From positions 62,001-126,000 of the forward strand of contig DATIBD010000091.1 of the NCBI GenBank assembly GCA_035457705.1: a stretch of 64,000 nucleotides of DNA. Reading direction: 5' to 3'. How positions within the stretch are numbered: the first letter of the stretch is position 1; the number at the start of each line of letters is the position of its first letter. This stretch comes from DASPGQ01 sp035457705. Lineage in GTDB: Bacteria > Acidobacteriota > Vicinamibacteria > Marinacidobacterales > SMYC01. The notes under the pieces are model-generated. The model searched no databases. It saw only the letters and a list, made by a program, of their open reading frames with translations, and had not been told where the DNA came from. Below, piece after piece: positions 41,139-50,734 of the stretch. The position numbers were made by a program, and so were the translations under genes.

Positions 41139-43400
41139 CTACTCGTCGGCAGCGGCCTGGGAGTCCGACCCTCCGTAGAGGCGACGATATAGCATCTCGT
41201 TCCGGAGAACCAGCCTGACGTAGTTTCGGGTCTCGTCGAAGGGAATCTCCTCGATGAAGACCTCGGCGTCGAGCGTCATGTCCATGCCCGTCCATCTTCG
41301 CACGCGATTCGGCCCCGCGTTGTAGCTGGCGAGCGCGTAATCCACCCGTTCGTCGAATCGGGCGAGCTCCTGCTTCAGATAGCGCGTTCCGTACCGAATG
41401 TTGATCTCGGGGACGTAGAGGTCGGCCAGCGCATATTTGCGGCGTTCCAGGCGGGCGAGGACTTTTCCGGTGGCCGGCAGGATCTGCATGAGGCCACGCG
41501 CCCCCGCGCGCGACCGGACCCGCGGATTGAACGTGGACTCCTGGCGGATGAGCGCCGCCACGAGAAACGGATCGAGCCCGTGTTGGCTGGAGTATTTCTG
41601 CACGTCGTCCCAGTAGTCGAGCGGATAGAACATTAGCCAGATCGGCCGCGGCAACAGATCTCCGGTGGCGGATTCGTGAAAAGGAAACGCTTCCCGAATC
41701 GTTCGGATCGCCTCCATGTTCCTTCCACGATCGTGGTGGATCCAGGCAGCCATCGCGAGAAACGCCGCATCGTCTCGGAGACCTCGAACGGCGCTCACAG
41801 CCTCGGCGAGGGCCGCGTCCTCGAGGCCGACGGCGTCGAGCTGGGCGATCCGTTGCTGCTTGGCGATGCGGTCTATCGCCAGGGCATCGCGGAGATCGAT
41901 ACCGTTGCGAGCCGACTCGATCGCCGAGAGCGAGAAGGACTCGCCGCGCAATTCCCCGAGCCGCTCGAGTGCCCGTCGCCCGTAGTAGGTGTTCTTGTAG
42001 CCGAGGAGCACCTGGCGATAAAGGGACTCGGCGTGGTCGACGCGGCCGGCTTCTTGGAACGATCGGCCCGACCAATAGAGCAGGCGGGCGAGCATATCCG
42101 AACCTGGTTTTTCCCGCGCCGCTTCTTCGAGACCGAGGCCCGCCTCCTCGAACCGGCCGCGCCGGAAATCGTCCCAGAAGAGCCGCCACTTCGCATCGAG
42201 TGAGCGCTTCCCATCCGGAAACATTTCCACGAGCTTGGTGAAATAGCCTAGAGCGATCTCGAGCTCACCACTCGTATCTTTATCGGATGCGAGAGAGTAA
42301 ATCGCCTCCTCGGTCCATGCACTCGCCGGATGGTTCGCGATGAGGCGATTCACTAGCTCGAGATGCGTGGAGCTCGGTCCCAGACGCCGGGCCACTTCGG
42401 CCTGATAGTAGAGCGACTCAGGAAGAACGTCCTCTCGCGAGACTTTCCGGAAATCCGTCAGGGACGCCGTCAGTTGCCGGCGACGGTATTGGCAGACCCC
42501 CATTCGGAGATGCAAGAGATCGGAATCGGCGACGCCTGGGTAGCGGTTCAAAACGGAGCGAAACGCGGAGAAGGCGTCCGAGTAACGGCGCTCCTCCAGA
42601 AATGTTTCCGCGCGCTTCAGGCCGAGACGGTAATAATGCGCTGGACTCGGCTCGGGGAGTGCTTTACGGGCGCTCGTGAGAAGACTCACGGCGGTCGATG
42701 CAAGGGGGTGCGTCGGCATCCCGTAGTACAGTCTCTCGAGGACTTCGACGGCATCCGCTGGACGGTTGCTCTCGAAATGAAGGCGGCCGAGAGCGTAGAG
42801 CACGTCCCCCCGGAGCTCGTCGTCGCGTATCGACGACGCGGGCTCGAGAACGGCGATGGCGCCGGCGACGTCCTCACGAGCCTCCAGCAGTTTCGCCATC
42901 GCGAGCCGGGCCTGTCCGTCACGGACGGTGTCCTTGTACTCCTCGGTGAGCCTGGCTAACGCCCGCAACGCTCCGTCGGGGTCGGTCGTCTCGGAAAGTC
43001 GCGCGGTCTCGAACAATGCATAACCGCCGAGCTCGGTGGAGTCGATCTCGGATGCGCCAAAGTACCGAATCGCATCCGTCGTCCGACCCTCCCCGGCGAG
43101 CACCAAGCCGGAGGCAAACGAGGCCAGACCGCGAGCCGTTGCCGAGGAGCCGCTCTCGCGGATTCTCGAGAGCTCCTCGAGGGAGGCCCGGACCGAACCG
43201 TTCCGCATGATGGCCTTCACTTCCCGAAGGCCATCAGCCGGATGGCTGAGAGGCTCCCAAGGAAGGGATGTCGTGGCGGCGGATGCGCTTTCCGCGGGCT
43301 CGCGTACGGCTCGTGGAGTCGAGACGAAACCTAATAAAAGAAAGACGAGCCCGATGGCAAGAAAGATCCCCAATCGCCCCCGTCTAAGCCTTCGATCCAT
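41139..43400 (-). CDS. slt: Soluble lytic murein transglycosylase (Slt-like)
   Basis: 753 residues. An N-terminal membrane or signal helix (about 12-28) precedes about 550 residues of TPR-like helical repeats. The catalytic domain holds ALIRQESTFNPRVRSRAGARGLMQILPATG with E621 as acid/base, then ALASYNAGPNRVRRW. The enzyme cleaves peptidoglycan to 1,6-anhydro products. Its superhelical TPR region is larger than in E. coli Slt70 (645 residues in total). It lies within 75 bp of the aminotransferase gene. Confidence 0.9.
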   Translation of the reverse strand: MDRRLRRGRLGIFLAIGLVFLLLGFVSTPRAVREPAESASAATTSLPWEPLSHPADGLREVKAIMRNGSVRASLEELSRIRESGSSATARGLASFASGLVLAGEGRTTDAIRYFGASEIDSTELGGYALFETARLSETTDPDGALRALARLTEEYKDTVRDGQARLAMAKLLEAREDVAGAIAVLEPASSIRDDELRGDVLYALGRLHFESNRPADAVEVLERLYYGMPTHPLASTAVSLLTSARKALPEPSPAHYYRLGLKRAETFLEERRYSDAFSAFRSVLNRYPGVADSDLLHLRMGVCQYRRRQLTASLTDFRKVSREDVLPESLYYQAEVARRLGPSSTHLELVNRLIANHPASAWTEEAIYSLASDKDTSGELEIALGYFTKLVEMFPDGKRSLDAKWRLFWDDFRRGRFEEAGLGLEEAAREKPGSDMLARLLYWSGRSFQEAGRVDHAESLYRQVLLGYKNTYYGRRALERLGELRGESFSLSAIESARNGIDLRDALAIDRIAKQQRIAQLDAVGLEDAALAEAVSAVRGLRDDAAFLAMAAWIHHDRGRNMEAIRTIREAFPFHESATGDLLPRPIWLMFYPLDYWDDVQKYSSQHGLDPFLVAALIRQESTFNPRVRSRAGARGLMQILPATGKVLARLERRKYALADLYVPEINIRYGTRYLKQELARFDERVDYALASYNAGPNRVRRWTGMDMTLDAEVFIEEIPFDETRNYVRLVLRNEMLYRRLYGGSDSQAAADE

Positions 43401-43569
43401 CGACGTCCGCTAGAAAAGCACCCCACAACGTTCGAGCCGCCGCTCGATATCCCGCGCCTTGATTGTAACCCCGATCCGTTATTCGTGCAGGCCCGAGTCC
43501 CTCCGACCGATGCCGGTGTTCACTCGGGGTCAATCGGCCTTTGGCTGTAGGACGACAGCCGCCCGACGG

Positions 43570-44820
43570 CTAAGTCGGTGGCAATGGGTGGCCGAGCGCG
43601 GCCTCGTCCCCGTCCCCCAGGATGCGCACGAGCTCATCGTTGAAGTAGTTCGTCGCTGCCCGAATGGTCTCCGAAACCCGTTCCTTGTAGAGTTGGCGGC
43701 TGCGCTCGATGTCGTCCCTGAGTTTGTTGTAGAGATCCCGAGTCACACGACCTTCCCTTACCTTGCTCTCGTTGTAGAGCTTTATCTCCGAGACGAGAAG
43801 CCGAGCGAACCGCATGGCCTCTTCGTGCTTCTTGCGATTCTCGGAATCCAGCGAGTCGAGCTCGACTTCCGGCGCCTTCGCCACGGGAGCGGGAGCCTGA
43901 GCTGATGGACGAGATGATGCCCGCTCCACGGATGGCATCTTCACATCAGGCGAGCTGAGCGTCCCGGTTCCCGGATCGGAGTCCGTGACAACCTGTGTGG
44001 AACGCGAGGGAGCGGTCCTTGGATGCACCGGCGGTGGCGGCGTGGGGGTCACGTCTGGCTTGCCCGTCTTCTGGGAGCTCAGGGCGTCGAGCAATCTCGA
44101 CGCGTAAGAAGTCAAGATCTCCAAAGCTTCCGCGCTCCCCAGTCCAACCGAGTGGTCACCGGTGTCGGCGTAGACGATCGCAGCGATGCGATCCCTCAGA
44201 ATCAATGGAGTCGCGAACACCGCCGTCGGGAGCACACTACCGATCCGTGACAGCAGCTGTACGTTGTCCCGATGCTCGTTGGAATCTCCGTGAAACGTGG
44301 CACGATCTCGGATCACCGCGCTGAACAGCGTGTCGGCACTCGAAGGGACGGAGACCTTCTTGATTGCTTCATTGTTGAAGCCCGGCGTCTGGTCGAAGCC
44401 TCGGCCGTTCCAGCCAATGCACGAGCCTCCTTTCAGGATGAACAAAGCCACGCGGGGAGCGAACTGAGACGCCTCTTGCAGGAGCTGCGTGAGCACGTCG
44501 GTGAGCGTCGTACCTCGGTCGATGTTCGTGAGCGAGGCGCGGAGGCGCTTGAGCGCGTCCCCGTCTGCGGCCGCCTCCGGCTGCGGGACCGCGGCGGTCC
44601 CTTCAATGGAGGCGGAGGCCATCGCTTCGTTGGCGAAGGCCAGGATCCGTTCCTCGTCAATGTGCTCCTCGTACTTCGACATCCTTTCCTGGAGCGCGTC
44701 GAGCTTCTGGATGAGCTCGTCCTGCAGCCCGGTGACGTCCTTCCGAAGATCGTTTGCCCAATTGGATACGAGCGCATGAAACAGCGCTAACGACTTGGCA
44801 CGTAGCTGATCTTGATTCAT
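43570..44820 (-). CDS. GAF-domain protein
   Basis: 416 residues. Residues about 1-65 are helical (LQDELIQKLDALQERMSKYEEHIDEE), possibly a coiled coil. A GAF domain at about 95-255 contains LFILKGGSCIGWNGRGF and ATPLILRDRIAAIVYADTG. A proline-rich linker (about 260-320, TPTPPPPVHPRTAP) joins a helical tail with YNESKVREGRVTRDLYNKLRDDIERSRQLYKERV, which resembles tails of proteins with chromosome- or cytoskeleton-related architecture. No output domain such as a kinase is present. GAF domains bind small ligands; none can be named. The start ATG at 44820 is the first in frame. Confidence 0.78.
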   Translation of the reverse strand: MNQDQLRAKSLALFHALVSNWANDLRKDVTGLQDELIQKLDALQERMSKYEEHIDEERILAFANEAMASASIEGTAAVPQPEAAADGDALKRLRASLTNIDRGTTLTDVLTQLLQEASQFAPRVALFILKGGSCIGWNGRGFDQTPGFNNEAIKKVSVPSSADTLFSAVIRDRATFHGDSNEHRDNVQLLSRIGSVLPTAVFATPLILRDRIAAIVYADTGDHSVGLGSAEALEILTSYASRLLDALSSQKTGKPDVTPTPPPPVHPRTAPSRSTQVVTDSDPGTGTLSSPDVKMPSVERASSRPSAQAPAPVAKAPEVELDSLDSENRKKHEEAMRFARLLVSEIKLYNESKVREGRVTRDLYNKLRDDIERSRQLYKERVSETIRAATNYFNDELVRILGDGDEAALGHPLPPT

Positions 44821-44997
44821 GGGAACGCGCTTCCCTAAGTTTCGCAGTTAGAGGCGCTTCCAACGCCTCATGCGGGTTGTGTTGGGTGCAACGGCCGCTT
44901 TTTACGTCATTATCGTGGACGCTTCCACTTAAGTCAATATAAGCAAAGACGTTGCCTGTGTCCACTGTGAAACCGAGCTTCGGCCAAAGGGACCCGA

Positions 44998-45026
44998 TTG
45001 CACGGCACCGCGGTTACGCCTAAAAT
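44998..45026 (+). promoter_or_regulatory. Promoter of tmRNA
   Basis: TTGCAC (44998-45003) and TAAAAT (45021-45026) are separated by exactly 17 bp. Transcription would start near 45033, about 19 nt before the mature 5' end. Confidence 0.7.
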
Positions 45027-45051
45027 GTGAGTGCATCTGTCGTTGCCGAAA

Positions 45052-45403
45052 GGGGGCGAACAGGGTTCGACGGAGACAACTGATTCCGTAGTGGCATGTC
45101 GAGCTTCTCACTTCTCGTAAAACGGTGAGGCAAAAACACAACTGCCAATAACGAATTGGCACTAGCCGCCTAAGACGGCTACGTCCTTCCAGCTCTCGCT
45201 CGCCGGGGTTGGAAAGGGCGTCATTGAAGGCGAGCTAGCCCGAAGCAACTCCCCGGGCCGCGGGCGAAATCAAGGGGATGGCTCCGATCAGGTTCTTGCC
45301 GGATCCTGACTGACGGGAGCGAGATGAGCGGGAACCGGATAAGCATGTAGAAGCTGCGGATGAAGGTTTTCGGACGCGGGTTCGATTCCCGCCGCCTCCA
45401 CCA
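45052..45403 (+). ncRNA. ssrA: Transfer-messenger RNA
   Basis: The 5' end GGGGGCGAACAG pairs with the 3' end CGCCTCC before CCA to make the tRNA-like acceptor stem, and GGTTCGACGG and GTTCGATTCCC follow the tmRNA pattern. The tag reading frame at 45129-45173 ends GCC-AAT-AAC-GAA-TTG-GCA-CTA-GCC-GCC-TAA, giving a peptide that ends ANNELALAA, the usual proteolysis tag; with the preceding codons it reads GKNTTANNELALAA. The likely resume codon is GGC (glycine), not the commoner alanine. It rescues stalled ribosomes. A promoter lies upstream and no clear terminator follows. Confidence 0.93.
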
Positions 45404-45608
45404 GCCTTTGCTCGACTACGTATTTTGAAGTGTCGAGCTACCCGCCTACGCTTATCGCTTCGGCGAGGTCTCGCTAGGTAAACCAGTTCCCGAGCGAAGC
45501 CTGTCGCGCCGTAGCCCAAAGGAAGGCGGACTTCCGCGCGGTTCGTTCTACGTCGCGCGCCTATCAACTTAGGTAGGACAGCGTCGCGCGTCGCCCCGGG
45601 TGCCGAGC

Positions 45609-46940
45609 CTAGGGCACCTCATCGCCCCGGATGTAGACCTTCGAAACGTTCCGTGTGGCGCGAATGTCACTCGCGGGGTCGCCCTCGACGACGAGAAAGC
45701 TTGCTTCGCTTCCCGGAGCGATGACACCCGCGTTCCGGAGCCCGAGAATCTCTCCCCCCACCGTCGTGCCCGCCTCTATCGCCTGGAGCGGCGTGAGTCC
45801 GGCATCCACCATGAGCTCGAGCTCGCGATGCTCGAAGTAGCCGGGAAAACGATTCGGGGTCCCCGAGTCCGTCCCGAGCGCGATGCGAACCCCTCCGTCC
45901 GCTAGCTTCTTCACGTTCTCGAGGGCAATGCGGTACTGTTCGCGCGCCGCGTCGAGTCCCGCGCTCGAGCGCTGCGATTCGACGAAGGCGTCACTCTTTA
46001 GGGTCTCGATGACCGACGCCGAGACCGAGCGCGCCATCGCCGGCTCGCCCACCCACTCCGGTGCATCGGCATAGGCAACGCCGGCCTCGTGGGTGACGAG
46101 GGTCGGGACGTAGAACACATTCCGCTCGCGCATGGCCGCGACCAGAGCATCGTCGACCACCTCGTCTCGAATGCTGTGGGCCAGAGCCGATACGCCGGCC
46201 TGGACGAGTTCTTTCGCGTCTTCGAGATAGAAGACGTGCGCCAGGACGGGAACCCCGCTCTGGCTCGCTTCATCGATTGCGGCGCGGTAGAGCTCGGGAG
46301 CGATCTTGGGAACGCTTCCTCCCGCATCGTCGACCCAGATCTTGATGGCATCGGCTTTCTTCTCGATCATGGCCCGAACCGCGGCGCGCGCTTCTTCTTC
46401 CGTAGCGACCTGCTGCGGAACCTTCGCAATCGGAGCGATGGTCGTCGGCCAGCCCCCGACTGACGTCACACCACGCCCAACCGTGAAAAGACGGGCACCC
46501 AAAAGCTTTCCGGCGCGCTGCTCCTCACGTATCTGGAAGGCCGTCTCTCCGCCGTCGGTTCCGAGCACGAGGACCGATCCCACACCGTAGCTGAGGTGCG
46601 TGTCGAGGTCCGCGAGAATGGACTCGCGGGCATAGTTCTCGGCGGCCATAACGTTGTCGACGAGGTACCCCAGATGAACGTGCAGCGAGTTGAGAAGGGG
46701 CATGACGGTGCGACCGGAAAGGTCGACCCTCCGTGCGCCCGCCGGCGTCTCGATGGTCGAGGCCTCTCCGGCGGCCACGATCTCGCCGTTATCGACGACC
46801 ATCGCGGCATCGTGAACGACCCTTTGCCCTTCCCCCGGGATTAGCCCCATCCCGTGAAAGTAGGTTGCGGTCGACGTGGGCTCGGGCGCGCAGGCCCAAC
46901 CCAGGGCGACAAGAAACAGAAAATCATACAGACGTTTCAT
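45609..46940 (-). CDS. Amidohydrolase, lipoprotein
   Basis: 443 residues. A lipoprotein-type signal (MKRLYDFLFLVALGWAC) anchors it. The amidohydrolase barrel has NSLHVHLGY with the H-x-H metal pair, AIKIWVDDAGGS with a lysine that may be carbamylated, VLAHVFYLEDA and ALAHSIRDE with two more histidines, and ALGTDSGTPNRFPG with the aspartate. The pattern is that of the imidazolonepropionase-like/prolidase-type group in Acidobacteria. Substrate unknown. The ATG at 46940 is 8 nt behind TAGGAT, a leaderless pattern. The stop lies 206 bp from the tmRNA. Confidence 0.9.
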   Translation of the reverse strand: MKRLYDFLFLVALGWACAPEPTSTATYFHGMGLIPGEGQRVVHDAAMVVDNGEIVAAGEASTIETPAGARRVDLSGRTVMPLLNSLHVHLGYLVDNVMAAENYARESILADLDTHLSYGVGSVLVLGTDGGETAFQIREEQRAGKLLGARLFTVGRGVTSVGGWPTTIAPIAKVPQQVATEEEARAAVRAMIEKKADAIKIWVDDAGGSVPKIAPELYRAAIDEASQSGVPVLAHVFYLEDAKELVQAGVSALAHSIRDEVVDDALVAAMRERNVFYVPTLVTHEAGVAYADAPEWVGEPAMARSVSASVIETLKSDAFVESQRSSAGLDAAREQYRIALENVKKLADGGVRIALGTDSGTPNRFPGYFEHRELELMVDAGLTPLQAIEAGTTVGGEILGLRNAGVIAPGSEASFLVVEGDPASDIRATRNVSKVYIRGDEVP

Positions 46941-46948
46941 AGCAGCGG

Positions 46949-46954
46949 ATCCTA
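46949..46954 (-). promoter_or_regulatory. -10 box TAGGAT, leaderless arrangement
   Basis: TAGGAT on the minus strand ends 8 nt before the ATG at 46940, with no ribosome site. Confidence 0.4.
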
Positions 46955-47008
46955 ACAACAAGTCGGAGCCGACAAAAGGGAGCCACCCTTGAATTGTCGA
47001 CCGTCTCG

Positions 47009-49150
47009 CTAAGGAGAGGCGCCCGAGTCGTTTCCCAGCTGTTTCGCCAGGTAGGTGAACTCGACCGCCCGGGCCCGCGCACGCAGTCTCCAGTCGCCCG
47101 GGTGCGGCCCACCGGCAAGCTCCCAATAGTGGCCGCCCTGCTCGTCCTCGAAGTAGTACGCTGCATGGCCGAGTGCTTCGAGCTTCGCCTCGAATCGGCG
47201 AGCATGGCCGGGTAGCACGCGATCGTCCCACGTGGAGGTGATGATGAGCGGAGCGGGGTAGCTCTCGTCGCGGCGCAGCTGCTGGTAAGGGGAGTAGCCC
47301 GCGAGGAAGTCCCGCATCTCGGGATCGTCGGGGCGGCCGTACTCCGCGGTCCAGCTCGCCCCGGGGGGCAGAAGCGGGAATCGCAGCATGTCGATGAGCG
47401 GACCACCCACGACGACAGCCCCGAGCTTTTCCGGGATCTGCTCCATCACGACTGCGACCATGAGGCCGCCATTGCTCCGTCCCATGATGCCGGTGTGAGC
47501 GGGCGAGCTGTGGCCACGCCGGTGGAGATCGTCGATCACGGCATTCATGTCGTCATAAGGTTGCTGGCGGTTCTTTAACATCGCGCCCTGATGCCACGCC
47601 GGGCCGCGCTCTCCGCCGCCGCGAAGGTAGGCGTGGACGTAGACGCCGCCGCGCTCGAGCCAGAGCTTGCCGAACAGCGGCTCGTAACGGGGAGTGAGGG
47701 GAACGTCGTAGCCGCCGTAGCCATAAATGAGCGTGGGATGACTTCCGTCGAGCTCGACTCCCTGGCGCGAGATGACGGTGTAGTGAATGGGGGTTCCGTC
47801 GCGGCTCGTCGTCTCCAGGATAGTGGCTTCGAGGCCGGTCGCATCAAACTGTGCGGGACCCTCGGCGACGAGCTTGCGCGCGTCCGCGCCAGGTCCGACG
47901 AGCCATAGACGGGGAGGCTCGAGCGGACCTTCGGTCGATAGCAACACGGAGCCCGGCGTGGGGCCCGGGCCGCGCAGCGTCACGAAGGCGGAACCTCCCA
48001 AGTCGAGCGGCTGGACGGCGAAGCCGTCGGCCGCGCGGGTCAAGATCAGGACGCGACTGCGATAACCTTTGAGGAGCCCGAGGTAGATCCCGTCGCCAGA
48101 CGGAAGGACCTCGCGCACCGCTTCGTCGGGAGAAGGAGTGTAGAGGAGGCGCGCCTCGCGGATCACCCCGTCCTCGACGAGCGCCTGCCTCGCGATCGCG
48201 ACGAGGGCGCCCGATGGGAAGGGACCGGTGTCGATACCCTCGGGCGCCCAGTCCTCGTTGAGGCGGAACAGCAAGGCGTCGTCAAAAGAACCGTAAACGA
48301 TCATCCGGCTCGGCAACGGAAGGTGCTTACGCTTTCCCTCCGGGCCAACGAGCCAGTACTCGTTCACGAAGAAATCGTCGGGGCGGACGGCGACGAAGCT
48401 GCCGGCGCCGGCGGCGCCTACCAGCATGACCCCAAGGCGCGGCCTCTCCGGCTCGACCTCGAAAACGAGCTCCGCGTCGGCGACAGGCGTGCCCCGACGC
48501 CACCGGCGCAGGCTCCGCGGGTAGCCCGCGTCCGTCAAGCTGTCCGGACCCCAGTCGGTGGCGACGAGCAACGTGTCGTCGTCCTCCCAAAAAACACGGG
48601 ACTTGAACTCGGGGAGGGCGAAGCCGCCCTCGACGAACGCACCCCGCTCTACGTCGAACTCACGCACCTCGCTTGCGTCCATGCTCCGCCTCGACAGTGA
48701 GACCAGACAGCGAGAGCTCTCCGGCAAGCGGCAGCTCGTGTCGGCGAGGAACGAGGGCTTCCCTTCGCTCTCGGAGAGCGTGTCCAGGTCGATGAGCGTC
48801 TCCCACTCCGGCTCTCCCGCGAAGTAGGCGTCGATGGGAGACCGACGCCAGACCCCGTAAGGATGCTCACGGTCCTGCCAGTAGTTGTAGACGTGATCAC
48901 CCATCCGCGACGCGAAGGGAATGCGTCTCGGATCCGTGAGGATCGCGGCCGCTTCGGCCTCGTAGCGCGCGAAACGCGGGTCGGCGCCGAGCTCCGACAG
49001 AGTCCGGTCGTTCTGATCCGCCACCCAGGTGAGCGCGCGCTCGCCCGCGCTCTCTTCGAGCCAGAGCGCTTCGTCGGGAGCATGCTCGGTGCAGGCGAGC
49101 CATATCGTAAGGGCCGGCGCGACAAGAAAGGCAACCGTTCGGTAACTCAT
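47009..49150 (-). CDS. Prolyl oligopeptidase family serine peptidase, lipoprotein
   Basis: 713 residues. The start FLVAPALTIWLAC is a lipoprotein signal. A seven-bladed propeller domain (about 70-410) precedes an alpha/beta-hydrolase domain with S559 in GRSNGG, D643 in TWDDRVLPGH and H674 in GGHYWE. This triad order and the numbering match prolyl oligopeptidase (S554, D641, H680). It should cleave proline-containing peptides outside the inner membrane. TAGAAT ends 7 nt before the ATG at 49150; an ATG 9 nt earlier overlaps that box. It precedes the amidohydrolase on the same strand (68 bp gap, separate box). Confidence 0.93.
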   Translation of the reverse strand: MSYRTVAFLVAPALTIWLACTEHAPDEALWLEESAGERALTWVADQNDRTLSELGADPRFARYEAEAAAILTDPRRIPFASRMGDHVYNYWQDREHPYGVWRRSPIDAYFAGEPEWETLIDLDTLSESEGKPSFLADTSCRLPESSRCLVSLSRRSMDASEVREFDVERGAFVEGGFALPEFKSRVFWEDDDTLLVATDWGPDSLTDAGYPRSLRRWRRGTPVADAELVFEVEPERPRLGVMLVGAAGAGSFVAVRPDDFFVNEYWLVGPEGKRKHLPLPSRMIVYGSFDDALLFRLNEDWAPEGIDTGPFPSGALVAIARQALVEDGVIREARLLYTPSPDEAVREVLPSGDGIYLGLLKGYRSRVLILTRAADGFAVQPLDLGGSAFVTLRGPGPTPGSVLLSTEGPLEPPRLWLVGPGADARKLVAEGPAQFDATGLEATILETTSRDGTPIHYTVISRQGVELDGSHPTLIYGYGGYDVPLTPRYEPLFGKLWLERGGVYVHAYLRGGGERGPAWHQGAMLKNRQQPYDDMNAVIDDLHRRGHSSPAHTGIMGRSNGGLMVAVVMEQIPEKLGAVVVGGPLIDMLRFPLLPPGASWTAEYGRPDDPEMRDFLAGYSPYQQLRRDESYPAPLIITSTWDDRVLPGHARRFEAKLEALGHAAYYFEDEQGGHYWELAGGPHPGDWRLRARARAVEFTYLAKQLGNDSGASP

Positions 49151-49157
49151 GCGAGGC

Positions 49158-49163
49158 ATTCTA
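49158..49163 (-). promoter_or_regulatory. -10 box TAGAAT, leaderless arrangement
   Basis: TAGAAT on the minus strand ends 7 nt before the ATG at 49150 and covers the alternative ATG at 49159. Confidence 0.45.
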
Positions 49164-49327
49164 CGCCAGCAACGGGCGGACCGAGCCCTGGCGCACGCCT
49201 GTGATCGAATCGACTGGCGGCTCGTCGGCGGCGAGAACTATGATGCACGAGCCTCCGACGAAATCGGTGGGGGCGAAGACGTCGATCCGGTCTCAACGAC
49301 CGGAAATCGATTCTACAGGGGGTAAAT

Positions 49328-49870
49328 ATGCGAGGTTGGATTGGTTCTATTTGCGCGGTCGGAGCGCTACTGTTCGGTAGTGTGGTCGCAACGACATTGG
49401 GACAATCCGTCAAAACCGGCGGTGGCAAAGGCGAGCTGGCACTCAATGGAACCATCTGGGTCGGCAAGGAGCCGCATAATCGGGTAACAGTCCGTACCGA
49501 CGGTACCATCGAGATCAAGGAAGGGAAGGACATCTATGTGCGCTTCATCGAGCAGGTCGACGAGATCTTCGTCATCGAGGTCCGCTGGTGGAACTTGTCC
49601 GCCGGAATCAACGTTCTCGAGCACGGCGTTTTGACGAGAATATCCCCGAATATTTACCGCTACATCGAAGCGGATCACCTCGAGCTTGGAATGCCCAACG
49701 ATGACTTCCCCGGCATCATCGGCAGAGGAACCTTCGAGCTGCAGGGGAGGAACCGTGCCAAGATGATCCAAGTGGGTCATCTGATCGATGGAAGCGCCTC
49801 GGGATTCACCACCATTCTCGAAAGAGCCAACGAGCTCCCGAAGGTGCCGATCGACCAGACCTATCCTTGA
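49328..49870 (+). CDS. Exported protein of unknown function
   Basis: 180 residues. A signal peptide (about 1-25, SICAVGALLFGSVVATTLGQ) is followed by a beta-rich domain beginning KGELALNGTIWVGKEPHNRVTVRTDGTIEIKEG, with several strands and a highly aromatic stretch (VIEVRWWNLSAGINVLEHGVLTRI). No enzyme motif or family is recognised. AGGGGG precedes the ATG. The following 240 bp to 50110 hold no supported gene. Confidence 0.7.
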   Translation: MRGWIGSICAVGALLFGSVVATTLGQSVKTGGGKGELALNGTIWVGKEPHNRVTVRTDGTIEIKEGKDIYVRFIEQVDEIFVIEVRWWNLSAGINVLEHGVLTRISPNIYRYIEADHLELGMPNDDFPGIIGRGTFELQGRNRAKMIQVGHLIDGSASGFTTILERANELPKVPIDQTYP

Positions 49871-50110
49871 TGGACTGAATGGCCAAGCGGTTCAGACTCG
49901 AGGGAAACGAGTACGTATCGTCCGAGTCGAGCGTTGCCTTCCCGGCCCGGACGGCGCGAGCCATTTCGGCATTTTCTCGAGCAGAGCCGAGCGTCGACAC
50001 GCTTGAACCTGCTTCGTTCTCTACGAGACTGGGTTGCAAAGCATCGTCAGGACTGAGCTCCCGCAAGCGCACGAAGTTTGAAGCCGCGGATCGATAGGGA
50101 CTTCCGCTTT

Positions 50111-50638
50111 CTACTTCCGGCGCGCCAGCTCGGCCTGGGCGATCCATTTGACGACTCCACCTTCGTGGGAGCTCCACTCCCCGCGAACGTGGTCGGGATC
50201 CACGATGCGAAGGTGTGCCGAGTGCATGTGGGAATCGGCCTCGGTCATGTTGGTGCCGCCGAGGCAGCCAAAGGCAAGATCGGAGGGGTCAGAGGACGGA
50301 AGACGCTTCATCCTCGGCTGGTTTCCAGAGGTGCAATAGTGGACGAGCACGAGATCCTCCCCGTCCAGGTGGTACGCGGTAACCATTTCCCCGGGCGTGC
50401 CCGGCATCATCGTCTCCAAGACGACGCTCCCTCCCGACGTGACCCGGTAAGAGACCTCGAACTCCACCTCTCCTTTTTGTCCATCCTCGTCCCAAACCGC
50501 AGGGCCGACCCAATGCCCTTCGAGTGATTTGAGGCGTTCGAACGCGGGATTCTTCGGCTCCTCACCCGCGTGCACGACCACTGTTGCGAACGCGATTGCC
50601 GTGGCAGCCAGACAACCCAGACAATGACGAGCTTTCAT
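50111..50638 (-). CDS. Exported protein, DUF1579/DUF6265-like
   Basis: 175 residues. A signal peptide (about 1-24, ATAIAFATVVVHAG) precedes a small beta-barrel pattern: FERLKSLEGHWVGPAVWDEDG, VSYRVTSGGSVVLETMMPG, MVTAYHLDGEDLVLVHYC and GNQPRMKRL. This order (LEGxWxG...VxYRVTSGGSxVxExxxPG) matches lipocalin-like proteins such as DUF6265. These bind unknown ligands. A protein of this kind often stands near sigma factors, here one gene away. Confidence 0.75.
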   Translation of the reverse strand: MKARHCLGCLAATAIAFATVVVHAGEEPKNPAFERLKSLEGHWVGPAVWDEDGQKGEVEFEVSYRVTSGGSVVLETMMPGTPGEMVTAYHLDGEDLVLVHYCTSGNQPRMKRLPSSDPSDLAFGCLGGTNMTEADSHMHSAHLRIVDPDHVRGEWSSHEGGVVKWIAQAELARRK

Positions 50639-50734
50639 GCTCTTCGACCTCCACGAGCAATCATGTCACCGGGCGGGAAAACTCGCGCGAGAATTTTTCT
50701 TTCAACCGGCTGGCGCAGTCTTTGACGAGATCCA

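Noticed and set aside
45404..45608. Possible tRNA or second RNA gene after tmRNA
   Set aside because: No cloverleaf could be folded by eye and no terminal CCA context is present.
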